From UBA1219 sp045601425 (GTDB lineage: Bacteria; Bacteroidota; Bacteroidia; Bacteroidales; P3), in assembly GCA_045601425.1 (NCBI GenBank), contig JAZRZP010000025.1:1-64000 (forward strand): a stretch of 64,000 bases of DNA, read 5' to 3'. Of the stretch, positions 29,114 through 36,859 are shown one piece after another (the stretch's first letter is position 1; the number at the start of each line of letters is the position of its first letter). The notes beneath the pieces were generated by a model that worked only from the letters and a program-made list of their open reading frames with translations, searched no databases and was not told the origin of the DNA. A program made the translations under genes and the position numbers.

Positions 29114-30028
29114 ATGAGTTTGTACGTAACTATATTAGGTTGCAGCGCCGCCATACCCACACGACACAGACACTGTTCGGCACAGGTGGTTAATGCAGAC
29201 GGTTTCAAAATACTCATCGATGCCGGCGAAAGTGTCCAAAATCAGATCCGGAAATCGTCAATAAAAATGCAATCGGTGGGAACGATACTCATTTCCCATC
29301 TGCACGGAGACCATTTCTTCGGATTGCCGGGACTCATATCCACCATGCACCTTTGCGGAAGAACCGAACCTGTCGACATATTCGCACCCGAAGGTTTGCA
29401 GGAAATCATGGAAAAGATTTTCGCTCTCGGGAAAACAGTCCCCAACTTCGAAATAAGATACCATACGATAAAATGTGACTCTCCTGCACAGATATTGGAA
29501 AACAACAAGTGCAAAGTGACTGCATTCCCGATTTACCATTCTGTAGAATGTTATGGTTTCCTTGTTGAAGAAAAAATGAAAGCACTGAGGTCTATTCAGA
29601 AAGATGCAGCCAGATTGTATAACCTTACTCCCGATGAGATTTTTGACATAAAACGCGGTGCAGACCTTGTGCGGGACGGAAAACTGGTCGCAGAAAACTC
29701 CCTGATTACCATGTCCCGAAAGGCTCATCGATATGCCTATTGTTGCGACACTTCGTACAATGAAACCCTCATATCCGTCGTGAAAAATGCCGATCTGCTC
29801 TGTTTCGACACTACTTTCGATGCCAAAAATGAAGGCGTGGCTTTGGAAAAAGGTCACGGAACGTCGGTACATGCGGCAAAATTGGCACTTGAAGCCAATG
29901 TGGGACAGCTGCTGCTTTCGCACTTTTCTGCACGTTTCAGCAAAGTTGACGCACTGCTCGCCGAAGCACAGGCCATATTCCCCAATACAATTGTCGCTGA
30001 AGATCTGAAAGTAATTGAAATACGATGA
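29114..30028 (+). CDS. rnz: Ribonuclease Z
   Basis: 304 aa. The metallo-beta-lactamase motif HLHGDHFFGLPGL (about residues 60-72) and AHRYAYCCDTSYNE, LCFDTTFD and LLSHFSARF supply the two-zinc site. The family removes 3' trailers from tRNA precursors in the cytoplasm. It ends 49 bases before a terminator. Confidence 0.95.
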   Translation: MSLYVTILGCSAAIPTRHRHCSAQVVNADGFKILIDAGESVQNQIRKSSIKMQSVGTILISHLHGDHFFGLPGLISTMHLCGRTEPVDIFAPEGLQEIMEKIFALGKTVPNFEIRYHTIKCDSPAQILENNKCKVTAFPIYHSVECYGFLVEEKMKALRSIQKDAARLYNLTPDEIFDIKRGADLVRDGKLVAENSLITMSRKAHRYAYCCDTSYNETLISVVKNADLLCFDTTFDAKNEGVALEKGHGTSVHAAKLALEANVGQLLLSHFSARFSKVDALLAEAQAIFPNTIVAEDLKVIEIR

Positions 30029-30076
30029 ACTTCTTCGAAAAAATGTGATATTGGATTTTTTTTCATATTATTCATT

Positions 30077-30104
30077 CAGTAAAGAATTTTCTTTACTGTT
30101 TTTT
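30077..30104 (+). terminator. Terminator after rnz
   Basis: CAGTAAAG and CTTTACTG pair around AATTTT and are followed by six T. Confidence 0.75.
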
Positions 30105-30212
30105 GAGGAATTGAAACCGAACTTTGTATTTGATAATTTGTTGTAAATCAGTATTGTAATTGGGCGATTGAAAAAAAGTAAAAAAAAAAACTAAAGTTTG
30201 GGAAAAAAAACG

Positions 30213-30220
30213 TAATTTTG
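30213..30220 (+). promoter_or_regulatory. -7 box (TAATTTTG) of the 191-aa lipoprotein gene
   Basis: TAATTTTGC lies in a strongly AT-rich spacer (several A runs of 8-10), 88 bases before ATG 30309. Confidence 0.5.
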
Positions 30221-30308
30221 CAACTTGAAAGTTTACATAATAGGCGATTGATTTTTTTTGAAAATAATAATAAAACCAATTTAAAAACAAATTAAAACAT
30301 TTAAAACA

Positions 30309-30884
30309 ATGAAAAAATTTTTTAAAGTATTGAGTTTAGCTCTCGTTGCAACAACTCTGAGTTTAGGCTTCGCAGCCTGCAGTGACGATGAAGAAGATCC
30401 GACAGCTCCCAAAAATCAGATTATAGTTACTTTCGGTGACCAGACTTGGGAAGCAAATTACATTTCAGCTGAATTTGTCAATGATTTTATCGCTATAGAG
30501 GCAACACCCAAAAATTCTTTGATTGAATACGAAATTAAAGACTCAGAAGGAACTCCTCAAGGTGTGCAGATGGTTAATTTTCCCATGATTTCCATCGCAG
30601 TAAAAAACGATGAAGGTACTTTCAGCGGAGATGATGTTTATGTAGAATATTACAATACTGATGAAGATTCTTATGTTTTGCCAGATCAGGACGGAGAATA
30701 TTTCCTCTATGGCTGGCAAGGCAGCGATGCAAGAATCGAAGTAAGCAGCCTTTCCAAAACCGCAGCTACAATAAAGGTTTACGCAACAATGAAACAGCTG
30801 AATGAAACTGGCGCAGAAACAGGAGCAGCAAAAGCCCTGACTGCTACTTTCACAAACGTAAAACTTTCTCAAGCAGAAAATTAA
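30309..30884 (+). CDS. Small lipoprotein of unknown function
   Basis: 191 aa. The lipobox Cys lies in LGFAACSDDEED after a 22-residue signal peptide, and the flanking acidic residues are typical of Bacteroidetes lipoproteins. The mature part looks all-beta and acidic (IIVTFGDQTWEANY, DVYVEYYNTDEDSY) with a Thr/Ala-rich C-terminus. I recognise no family. A second small lipoprotein gene follows 42 bases on, probably in the same transcript. Confidence 0.7.
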   Translation: MKKFFKVLSLALVATTLSLGFAACSDDEEDPTAPKNQIIVTFGDQTWEANYISAEFVNDFIAIEATPKNSLIEYEIKDSEGTPQGVQMVNFPMISIAVKNDEGTFSGDDVYVEYYNTDEDSYVLPDQDGEYFLYGWQGSDARIEVSSLSKTAATIKVYATMKQLNETGAETGAAKALTATFTNVKLSQAEN

Positions 30885-30926
30885 ACAAATTACAAGGTAT
30901 ATAATTTTTAAAACAGAAAAAAAGTC

Positions 30927-31340
30927 ATGAAAAGAACATTCAGAGTATTAAGCTTGGCAGTATTGGCATTAGGCCTTACAGTTGCATGCAACAACCAACC
31001 TGCAGAACCGGTAGAAGACACAACTCCAGTTGTTGAAGAACCTGTTATGGACACCGTTGTTGAAGAACCCGTTGTAGAAGAAGCTCCGGTTGTAGAAGAA
31101 CCGGCAAAAACTGCACCAAAAAAAGCAACTGCAAAGAAAGAAGACAAGAAAGCCGCTACAGTTGACGCTAACGTAAAAGCTGCTGCCGCTACAGCTACTA
31201 CAGCAACTACAAACGCTGCCGCAAAAGCTGCAAAAGTAGCCACAGTAGAAGCTGCTCAAACAAGCGGTACTGCACAGGCCAGCGAAAATGCAGGCACTAT
31301 GACTACAACAAGTGCTGCAAAAGCTGCTAAAAAAAGATAA
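30927..31340 (+). CDS. Lipoprotein with VEEP repeats and Ala/Thr/Lys-rich tail
   Basis: 137 aa. The lipobox Cys is in LTVACNNQ. Residues 28-65 are a Pro/Val/Glu repeat (VEEPVVEEAPVVEEP), extended and strongly acidic. From about 66 to the end it is Ala/Lys/Thr-rich (KKATAKKEDKKAAT, then AAKAAKKR), strongly basic and histone-H1-like. Such a charge-separated lipoprotein may span the space between the outer membrane and peptidoglycan, but this is only inference. Confidence 0.65.
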   Translation: MKRTFRVLSLAVLALGLTVACNNQPAEPVEDTTPVVEEPVMDTVVEEPVVEEAPVVEEPAKTAPKKATAKKEDKKAATVDANVKAAAATATTATTNAAAKAAKVATVEAAQTSGTAQASENAGTMTTTSAAKAAKKR

Positions 31341-31355
31341 TCAGAATCTTTAATC

Positions 31356-31389
31356 GAAAAAGCACCTCCTGCGAGGTGCTTTTTTTTTG
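31356..31389 (+). terminator. Terminator after the two small lipoprotein genes
   Basis: AAAAAGCACCTC and GAGGTGCTTTTT pair around CTGC, followed by more T. Confidence 0.92.
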
Positions 31390-31440
31390 CCTGTTTTAAA
31401 AAGAAAATTGCTTGTGAAAAAATGCTCTTTTTTGCTGAAA

Positions 31441-31472
31441 TTTGCTGTATTCAAAAAAAAAACGTATATTTG
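31441..31472 (+). promoter_or_regulatory. Promoter of the thrS-infC-rpmI-rplT operon
   Basis: TTTG at 31441-31444 and TATATTTG at 31465-31472 are 20 bases apart. The transcript would have a leader of about 80 bases before thrS. Confidence 0.7.
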
Positions 31473-31559
31473 CAGTCCGATGATAGTTGGTGTAAAAGAC
31501 TTTATGTGCTGATTATCAGAGAAATATGTATAATGTAACCAACGATAGACAGGTTTAAA

Positions 31560-33491
31560 ATGATAAATATCACATTACCCGACGGTTCCGTCCGTCAATA
31601 TGAAGCAGGCGTAACGGCTCTCGACATTGCAAAAAGCATAAGCGAAGGCCTCGCCCGTAATGTATTAGCTGCAAAAGTAAACGACAAGATAATCGAACTT
31701 TACCGCCCTATAGACGAAGATGCAGCTGTACAGCTTCTTACATGGAACGATGAAGATGGCAAACGCGTATTCTGGCACACTTCGGCACACCTTCTGGCTG
31801 CAGCCGTTGAAGAACTCTACCCCGGTGCAAAATTCGGCATCGGACCTGCCATCGAAACAGGGTTCTATTATGACATCGACTTCGGTGAACGCACAATATC
31901 TTCCGATGATTTCGCTGCCATAGAAAAGAAAATGGCGGAACTCGTTTCTGCAAAAACTCCGGTAGTACGTCGCGATGTAACCAAGACAGAAGCCCTCGAT
32001 TTCTTCGCAAAAAAAGGCGACGAATACAAACTCGAACTCATAAGCGAACTTGCCGACGGAACCATATCGTTCTATGAATCGGGCAAATTCACAGATCTGT
32101 GCCGCGGTCCGCACCTCACCGATTTCAGCCCCATAAAGGCAGTGAAAATAATCAACCTCGCCGGCGCATACTGGCGTGGCGACGAAAAACGCAAGCAACT
32201 GACCCGCATATATGCCGTTACCTTCCCCAAAAAGAAGGAACTTGACGAATACATAACCCTCATGGAAGAAGCCAAGAAACGCGATCACCGCAAACTTGGC
32301 AAGGAACTCGGACTTTTCATGTTCAGCGACATGGTGGGAAAAGGTCTGCCTATCTGGTTGCCGAAAGGTACGGAACTCCGTCTGAGACTTCAGAATTTCC
32401 TTACGAAAATCCAGAAGCGTTACGGCTACGAACAAGTCATGACTCCCCATATCGGAGGAAAACAGCTTTATGTTACTTCGGGACACTGGGAACATTACGG
32501 CGCCGACAGTTTCCGCCCCATTACAACTCCCGAAGAAGGCGAGGAATATCTGCTCAAGCCGATGAACTGCCCCCACCACTGCATGGTTTACAAGGACAAC
32601 CCTCGTTCGTATAAGGACCTCCCGCTCCGCTACGCAGAATTCGGTACCGTTTACCGTTACGAACAGAGCGGCGAACTTCACGGACTCACACGCGTGCGTT
32701 CTTTCACGCAGGACGATGCCCACATCTTCTGCCGCCCCGATCAGGTGAAAGAAGAATTCATACGCGTGATGGAAATCATTGAAATAATCTTCAAGGCATT
32801 GAGTTTCGACAAGTTTGAGGCACAGATTTCCCTGCGTGACCCCAACAACAAGACAAAATACGTTGGTACTGATGAGAATTGGGCAAAAGCAGAAGCCGCA
32901 ATCGTTGAAGCCTGCAAGGAAAAGAATCTTCCGGCAAAGGTGGAATACGGAGAAGCCGCTTTCTATGGCCCGAAACTGGACTTTATGGTAAAAGATGCAA
33001 TCGGACGCCGTTGGCAGCTCGGTACCATACAGGTGGATTACAATCTGCCCGAACGTTTTGACCTCGAATACATTGGCAGCGACAACCAGAAACACCGCCC
33101 AGTCATGATTCACCGCGCCCCGTTCGGTTCGATGGAACGTTTTGTGGCAGTACTCATTGAACACACCGGTGGCAAATTCCCGCTCTGGCTCACCCCCGAA
33201 CAGTTTATCATACTTCCTGTAAGTGAACGTTTCGAGGAACAGGCTCAGAAATTGCTCAGTACGCTGGATTCCATGGATTTGAGAGGTATTGTTGACCTCC
33301 GCAGCGAGAAAATAGGCCGCAAGATACGCGACGCCGAAGTGAAGAAGATACCGTTCATGATAATTCTGGGAGAAAAGGAAGTAAATGAAGGTACCATTTC
33401 GGTACGTCGTCACGGTCAGGGTGACCTCGGCAGCATGAAGCCCGAAGATTTCGCCAAACTTATTCAGGACGAAATAAAAACCCTTTTGTAA
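31560..33491 (+). CDS. thrS: Threonyl-tRNA synthetase
   Basis: 643 aa, full length. N-terminal TGS domain (1-62, INITLPDGSVRQYEAG), the editing domain with HTSAHLLAAAVEELYPGAKF and DLCRGPHL, the class II core (MNCPHHCMVYKDNPRSYKDLP, RYEQSGELHGLTRVRSFTQDD, HRAPFGSMERF) and the anticodon-binding C-terminus (LRSEKIGRKIRDAE). It heads the classic thrS-infC-rpmI-rplT order. Confidence 0.98.
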   Translation: MINITLPDGSVRQYEAGVTALDIAKSISEGLARNVLAAKVNDKIIELYRPIDEDAAVQLLTWNDEDGKRVFWHTSAHLLAAAVEELYPGAKFGIGPAIETGFYYDIDFGERTISSDDFAAIEKKMAELVSAKTPVVRRDVTKTEALDFFAKKGDEYKLELISELADGTISFYESGKFTDLCRGPHLTDFSPIKAVKIINLAGAYWRGDEKRKQLTRIYAVTFPKKKELDEYITLMEEAKKRDHRKLGKELGLFMFSDMVGKGLPIWLPKGTELRLRLQNFLTKIQKRYGYEQVMTPHIGGKQLYVTSGHWEHYGADSFRPITTPEEGEEYLLKPMNCPHHCMVYKDNPRSYKDLPLRYAEFGTVYRYEQSGELHGLTRVRSFTQDDAHIFCRPDQVKEEFIRVMEIIEIIFKALSFDKFEAQISLRDPNNKTKYVGTDENWAKAEAAIVEACKEKNLPAKVEYGEAAFYGPKLDFMVKDAIGRRWQLGTIQVDYNLPERFDLEYIGSDNQKHRPVMIHRAPFGSMERFVAVLIEHTGGKFPLWLTPEQFIILPVSERFEEQAQKLLSTLDSMDLRGIVDLRSEKIGRKIRDAEVKKIPFMIILGEKEVNEGTISVRRHGQGDLGSMKPEDFAKLIQDEIKTLL

Positions 33492-33545
33492 AAGGGAACA
33501 TATAATAAAAAAAATAATTAACTTAATTAAAAGGAGAAACAAGTT

Positions 33546-34109
33546 ATAGCAACACCTGTCAACAACAGTAGAAAACCGATAAGAGGCAGAGGACCTGTGA
33601 AAAAGGAAGCCCAACATCGTATCAACGAGTTTATTACGGAACCCGTAGTTCGCGTAGTAGGCGAGGGAATCGAACCGAAAATTTACAATATCAAGGATGC
33701 TCTCGAATTGGCTTACGAAAACAAGATGGACCTTGTTGAAATTTCGCCGAACGCCAATCCTCCGGTATGTAAGATTATCGATTACCAGAAGTTTTTGTAC
33801 GAACTGAAGAAGAAACAGAAAGAACAGAAGGCAAATTCAACGAAAGTCGTATTGAAGGAAATCCGGCTCGGACCGCAAACCGACGACCACGACTTCAACT
33901 TCAAGCTGAATCACGCCATAAAGTTCCTCAAAGAAGGTGCAAAAGTGAAAGTGGACGTTTATTTCAAGGGGAGAACCATTATATACAAGGAGCAGGGCGA
34001 GGCAATACTGCTGAAATTTGCCGAAGCTCTCCTTGACTACGGCAAACCCGAGAAAATGCCTCAGATGGAAGGGAAACGCATGCTCATGATCATTGCACCG
34101 AAAAAATAA
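33546..34109 (+). CDS. infC: Translation initiation factor IF-3, probable AUA start
   Basis: 187 aa if initiated at ATA 33546; a GTG at 33597 would give 170 aa. An in-frame stop at 33528-33530 bounds the choice and no ATG exists between. AAGGAG at 33531-33536 sits 9 bases before the ATA, a rare true Shine-Dalgarno in this window. The GTG also has a weaker purine stretch (AGAGGA) close before it. The N-terminal domain has HRINEFITEPVVRVVGEG and DLVEISPNANPPVCKIIDYQKF; the C-terminal domain has EIRLGPQTDDHDFNFK and YFKGRTIIYKEQG. IF-3 binds the 30S subunit and checks start codons; a non-AUG start for autoregulation is well known in E. coli (AUU). Confidence 0.92.
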   Translation: MATPVNNSRKPIRGRGPVKKEAQHRINEFITEPVVRVVGEGIEPKIYNIKDALELAYENKMDLVEISPNANPPVCKIIDYQKFLYELKKKQKEQKANSTKVVLKEIRLGPQTDDHDFNFKLNHAIKFLKEGAKVKVDVYFKGRTIIYKEQGEAILLKFAEALLDYGKPEKMPQMEGKRMLMIIAPKK

Positions 34110-34162
34110 GAAATCTCATATATTCAATATAGTTTATTAACCAATAAAAACAGTAAAGTAAA

Positions 34163-34357
34163 ATGCCAAAATTAAAAACCAAGGCCGCTGCCAAAAAGAG
34201 ATTTGCTCTTACCGGCACCGGAAAAATCAAAAGAAAACACGCTTATCACAGTCACATCCTGACCAAGAAAGAAACTTGTCAGAAACGTAACCTGACACAT
34301 ACCGGACTGGTAAGTGGAGATGACGAAAAACGTGTAAAAGAAATGCTTTTAGCATAA
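34163..34357 (+). CDS. rpmI: Ribosomal protein bL35
   Basis: 64 aa, highly basic. MPKLKTKAAAKKRFALTGTGKIKR and HILTKKETCQKRNL are diagnostic of bL35, part of the large ribosomal subunit. It lies 53 bases after infC and before rplT, in the usual order. Confidence 0.97.
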   Translation: MPKLKTKAAAKKRFALTGTGKIKRKHAYHSHILTKKETCQKRNLTHTGLVSGDDEKRVKEMLLA

Positions 34358-34477
34358 GGCCACGGCCTAAATCAACAGGAGTTATTAACCATTGTTCCGT
34401 GCCGAATCTGAAACAGACAATTGAAAATCAAGTATTTGCGTGAGCAAATCGCCGGAACGAAAAAAAATTAAAAAATT
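34358..34477 (+). ncRNA. Structured rplT leader candidate (three-way junction)
   Basis: Between rpmI and rplT, GTTCCG (34394-34399) pairs with CGGAAC (34453-34458). Inside are hairpins TCTG-AAA-CAGA (34407-34417) and ATTTGC-GTGA-GCAAAT (34434-34449), the latter with a GNRA tetraloop. The layout is a three-way junction ending 20 bases before the rplT start. L20 is known to repress its own operon through mRNA structures in E. coli and Bacillus; a comparable role here is inference. Confidence 0.5.
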
Positions 34478-34825
34478 ATGCCAAGATCAGTAAACGCTGT
34501 TGCTTCAAGAGCACGCAGAAAAAAAATCCTCAACCGCACAAAAGGTTACTGGGGAAGAGGTAAAAACGTATGGACAGTTGCCAAAAACAAATGGGAAAAA
34601 GGTCAACAATATGCATATCGTGACAGAAAATGCAAGAAAAGAGAATTCCGTTCCTTGTGGATCAACCGTATCAATGCAGGTTGCCGCTTGAATGGTGTTT
34701 CCTACTCTGTATTTATGGGCGAAGTTCACAAAGCAAACGTCGGTTTGAACCGCAAAGTTCTCGCTGACCTCGCAATGAACCACCCCGAAGCTTTCACTGC
34801 CGTTGTAAAAATGGTAAAAAAGTAA
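34478..34825 (+). CDS. rplT: Ribosomal protein bL20
   Basis: 115 aa. MPRSVNAVASRARRKKIL, KGYWGRGKNVWTVAKN and FRSLWINRINAGCRL are standard bL20 motifs. It binds 23S rRNA early in 50S assembly and commonly represses its own operon. Confidence 0.98.
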   Translation: MPRSVNAVASRARRKKILNRTKGYWGRGKNVWTVAKNKWEKGQQYAYRDRKCKKREFRSLWINRINAGCRLNGVSYSVFMGEVHKANVGLNRKVLADLAMNHPEAFTAVVKMVKK

Positions 34826-34863
34826 ATAAACACGAAGTCTAACATTCAAACATTTCATATGTC

Positions 34864-35214
34864 ATGAAAAACGAATTAATGCAATTTGTAGAAAGTCTGA
34901 GTGAACGCAAAGCGTTCCCCGATTTTAAAGCCGGTGATACCGTGACTGTTCATTATAAAATCCGTGAAGGAAACAAAGAACGTATCCAGCAGTTTCAGGG
35001 CGTTGTCCTCCAGCGTTCGGGAAGTGCCAGTACTGAAACCTTTACTGTAAGAAAAATTTCCAGTGGTGTAGGTGTAGAAAGAATATTCCCATTCAACTCT
35101 CCGTTCATCGAACAGATCGACGTCAACAAACGCGGTGTCGTTCGCAGAGCACGCATCTTCTACCTCAGAGATTTGACAGGTAAAAAAGCTCGTATCAAGG
35201 AAAAAAGAAGATAG
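34864..35214 (+). CDS. rplS: Ribosomal protein bL19
   Basis: 116 aa. FKAGDTVTVHYKIREGNKERIQQFQGVV and VGVERIFPFNSPFIEQIDV are diagnostic of bL19, which sits at the 30S-50S interface. It lies 38 bases after rplT and before a terminator, so it probably ends the operon; its usual neighbours rimM and trmD are absent here. Confidence 0.97.
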   Translation: MKNELMQFVESLSERKAFPDFKAGDTVTVHYKIREGNKERIQQFQGVVLQRSGSASTETFTVRKISSGVGVERIFPFNSPFIEQIDVNKRGVVRRARIFYLRDLTGKKARIKEKRR

Positions 35215-35255
35215 TTCTTCCCGATTCTTTGGTCGGAGGATATATGAGACTAAAG

Positions 35256-35286
35256 CGGAACTTGACTCGTTCAGGTTCCGTTTTTC
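35256..35286. terminator. Terminator between convergent rplS and DUF2079 genes
   Basis: CGGAACTTGA and TCAGGTTCCG form an imperfect hairpin followed by TTTTTC on the plus strand. It overlaps the last codons of the minus-strand gene. Confidence 0.75.
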
Positions 35287-36737
35287 TTTCGTTGTAGGAG
35301 TACTATATCATTGTCGCCATCGATAATTTTCCACCCGATGGTGTCGTTGACCATCTGTTCTATCGTCGCCTCATCGCCTTCATAGTACGACCAGTGGTGT
35401 TTGGCTAACAAAAAATATTCGGTTGAGTGGGCAAGTCCCATCGGGAACATGTAAATACTGTCGCGACAGGCCAAACGTGGTACAAAAAACGTGTTTGCAC
35501 AGACGGAAGCATCTTCAGGAATCCTTTTTAGGCAACGTCTTAAAGTGGCTTTGTTGAAATCACATTGGCTATAGTGCTTTGTGGAAAATATTCTTGTCCG
35601 GTCTTTCCAAATATGACAACGCGGATTACCTACAGTGTAAAATGAGGTGACGATTACCAGTAAAACAGTCAGAATGGCTGTCGCAGACTGAATTTTTGTT
35701 TTTTTGAATTCCGACAAAACAACGAAACAGCCACAGGCGAGTACGGTTACAATCTCTATATTGTACTGATATGATACGCCCCAAAAACCTTCGTCGGCGG
35801 AAAACATTTTTTGAGCCAACATAGGTATGAGCATTAAAAGGTAGTTGGGTTTTAGGCAAAGCAGAAGTAGTCCAGATGCCAGACAGCAGATGTAAAACTC
35901 TATTTTTAATGGTTTTATGACCGTAGAGTTGGGTGCACATACAAGCAGGGTAAGAGTGTCGAGTGGGTGTCGTATCAGATGTGAGGCCATTCCCATAAAA
36001 TCACGGCCAAGCCATTCGTATCTCCACCACCCGGGATTATGGTCGCCCAATAGGGGCATTATGAATTTTGTGGTTGCAATGAAATATACTGCCGAATACA
36101 GCAAAAGTCCGCAGAGCCAAAGCAGGGCTTTTTTGTTTTTGCGATAATCCCACATCAAAGCCAATGCGGTGAAAATAAGCCACAAGGGAATGGTCTCTTT
36201 CGCCAATGACATCATGATGCCAACAAAAAAGGCGAGTCCGTACCTTTCCTTCCTGAAACAATATAGCAACCACGGAAACAACATTGCTGCCACTACGTTG
36301 GAATGATAATCAAACGAAAGAGCATGCCATATCCCGAAACTTGACAAAAAACTTATTGTGGCAACCAGTGCTAACCATGTTTTCTGGCTGTATAGCTCTG
36401 TGAGTTTATAGATGCCATATCCTCCAAAAATAACCGCTATTATCTGGATTATCATCAATGTGTATTGGCCGAATAGATATGCAAATGGCGAAAAAATTAC
36501 GAGGTACAAGTCAAAATGGTCACGTAGTATTGGCTGACTTTCCCAAAGAAAAATCGAACTGTCGCAAATTCGCAGATGTGCATAGTCGTACAGTGTTTTT
36601 GTGTACAATCCATAATCCAAACAGGACATACGGTAGTTGGAATAGTTGAAAAACACCAGCAAGGCAAAGCCAATGGCAAATAAAGCTAGTATGGCAATGA
36701 GCAATATGTTTTTGTGTTTACGTAGGGCGTTTTCCAT
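35271..36737 (-). CDS. DUF2079-family integral membrane protein
   Basis: 488 aa from ATG 36737, downstream of a promoter box that rules out the longer frame. About 11 membrane helices. MSCLDYGLYTKTLYDYAH, RDHFDLYLVIFSPFAYLFG and WHALSFDYHSNVVAAMLFP match DUF2079, a GT-C-glycosyltransferase-like family of unknown substrate. A soluble C-terminal region (about 390-488) contains FSTKHYSQCDFNKATLRRCL. It may transfer sugars from lipid carriers at the inner membrane, but this is family-level inference. Confidence 0.85.
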   Translation of the reverse strand: MENALRKHKNILLIAILALFAIGFALLVFFNYSNYRMSCLDYGLYTKTLYDYAHLRICDSSIFLWESQPILRDHFDLYLVIFSPFAYLFGQYTLMIIQIIAVIFGGYGIYKLTELYSQKTWLALVATISFLSSFGIWHALSFDYHSNVVAAMLFPWLLYCFRKERYGLAFFVGIMMSLAKETIPLWLIFTALALMWDYRKNKKALLWLCGLLLYSAVYFIATTKFIMPLLGDHNPGWWRYEWLGRDFMGMASHLIRHPLDTLTLLVCAPNSTVIKPLKIEFYICCLASGLLLLCLKPNYLLMLIPMLAQKMFSADEGFWGVSYQYNIEIVTVLACGCFVVLSEFKKTKIQSATAILTVLLVIVTSFYTVGNPRCHIWKDRTRIFSTKHYSQCDFNKATLRRCLKRIPEDASVCANTFFVPRLACRDSIYMFPMGLAHSTEYFLLAKHHWSYYEGDEATIEQMVNDTIGWKIIDGDNDIVLLQRKKNGT

Positions 36738-36772
36738 AAATATAATGTATGTTCGGACCGTGAAATTTGTTG

Positions 36773-36780
36773 CAAAATTA
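36773..36780 (-). promoter_or_regulatory. -7 box (TAATTTTG) of the DUF2079 gene
   Basis: Read on the minus strand, TAATTTTGC lies 35 bases before ATG 36737. Confidence 0.55.
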
Positions 36781-36832
36781 CGATTTTTTTTTAAAATATG
36801 TCTTTGCATAGGTGTTTTTTAGTTTTTTTTCG

Positions 36833-36840
36833 TACTTTTG
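36833..36840 (+). promoter_or_regulatory. -7 box (TACTTTTG) of the glycosidase-like gene
   Basis: TACTTTTGC lies 19 bases before ATG 36860. It is divergent from the DUF2079 promoter, the two -7 boxes being about 53 bases apart. Confidence 0.6.
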
Positions 36841-36859
36841 CAACACAAAATGTAGTACA

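Noticed and set aside
31665..33617. 650-codon open frame on the minus strand opposite thrS
   Set aside because: It lies entirely antisense to a certain thrS gene, has no recognisable domain and follows that gene's third-position pattern.
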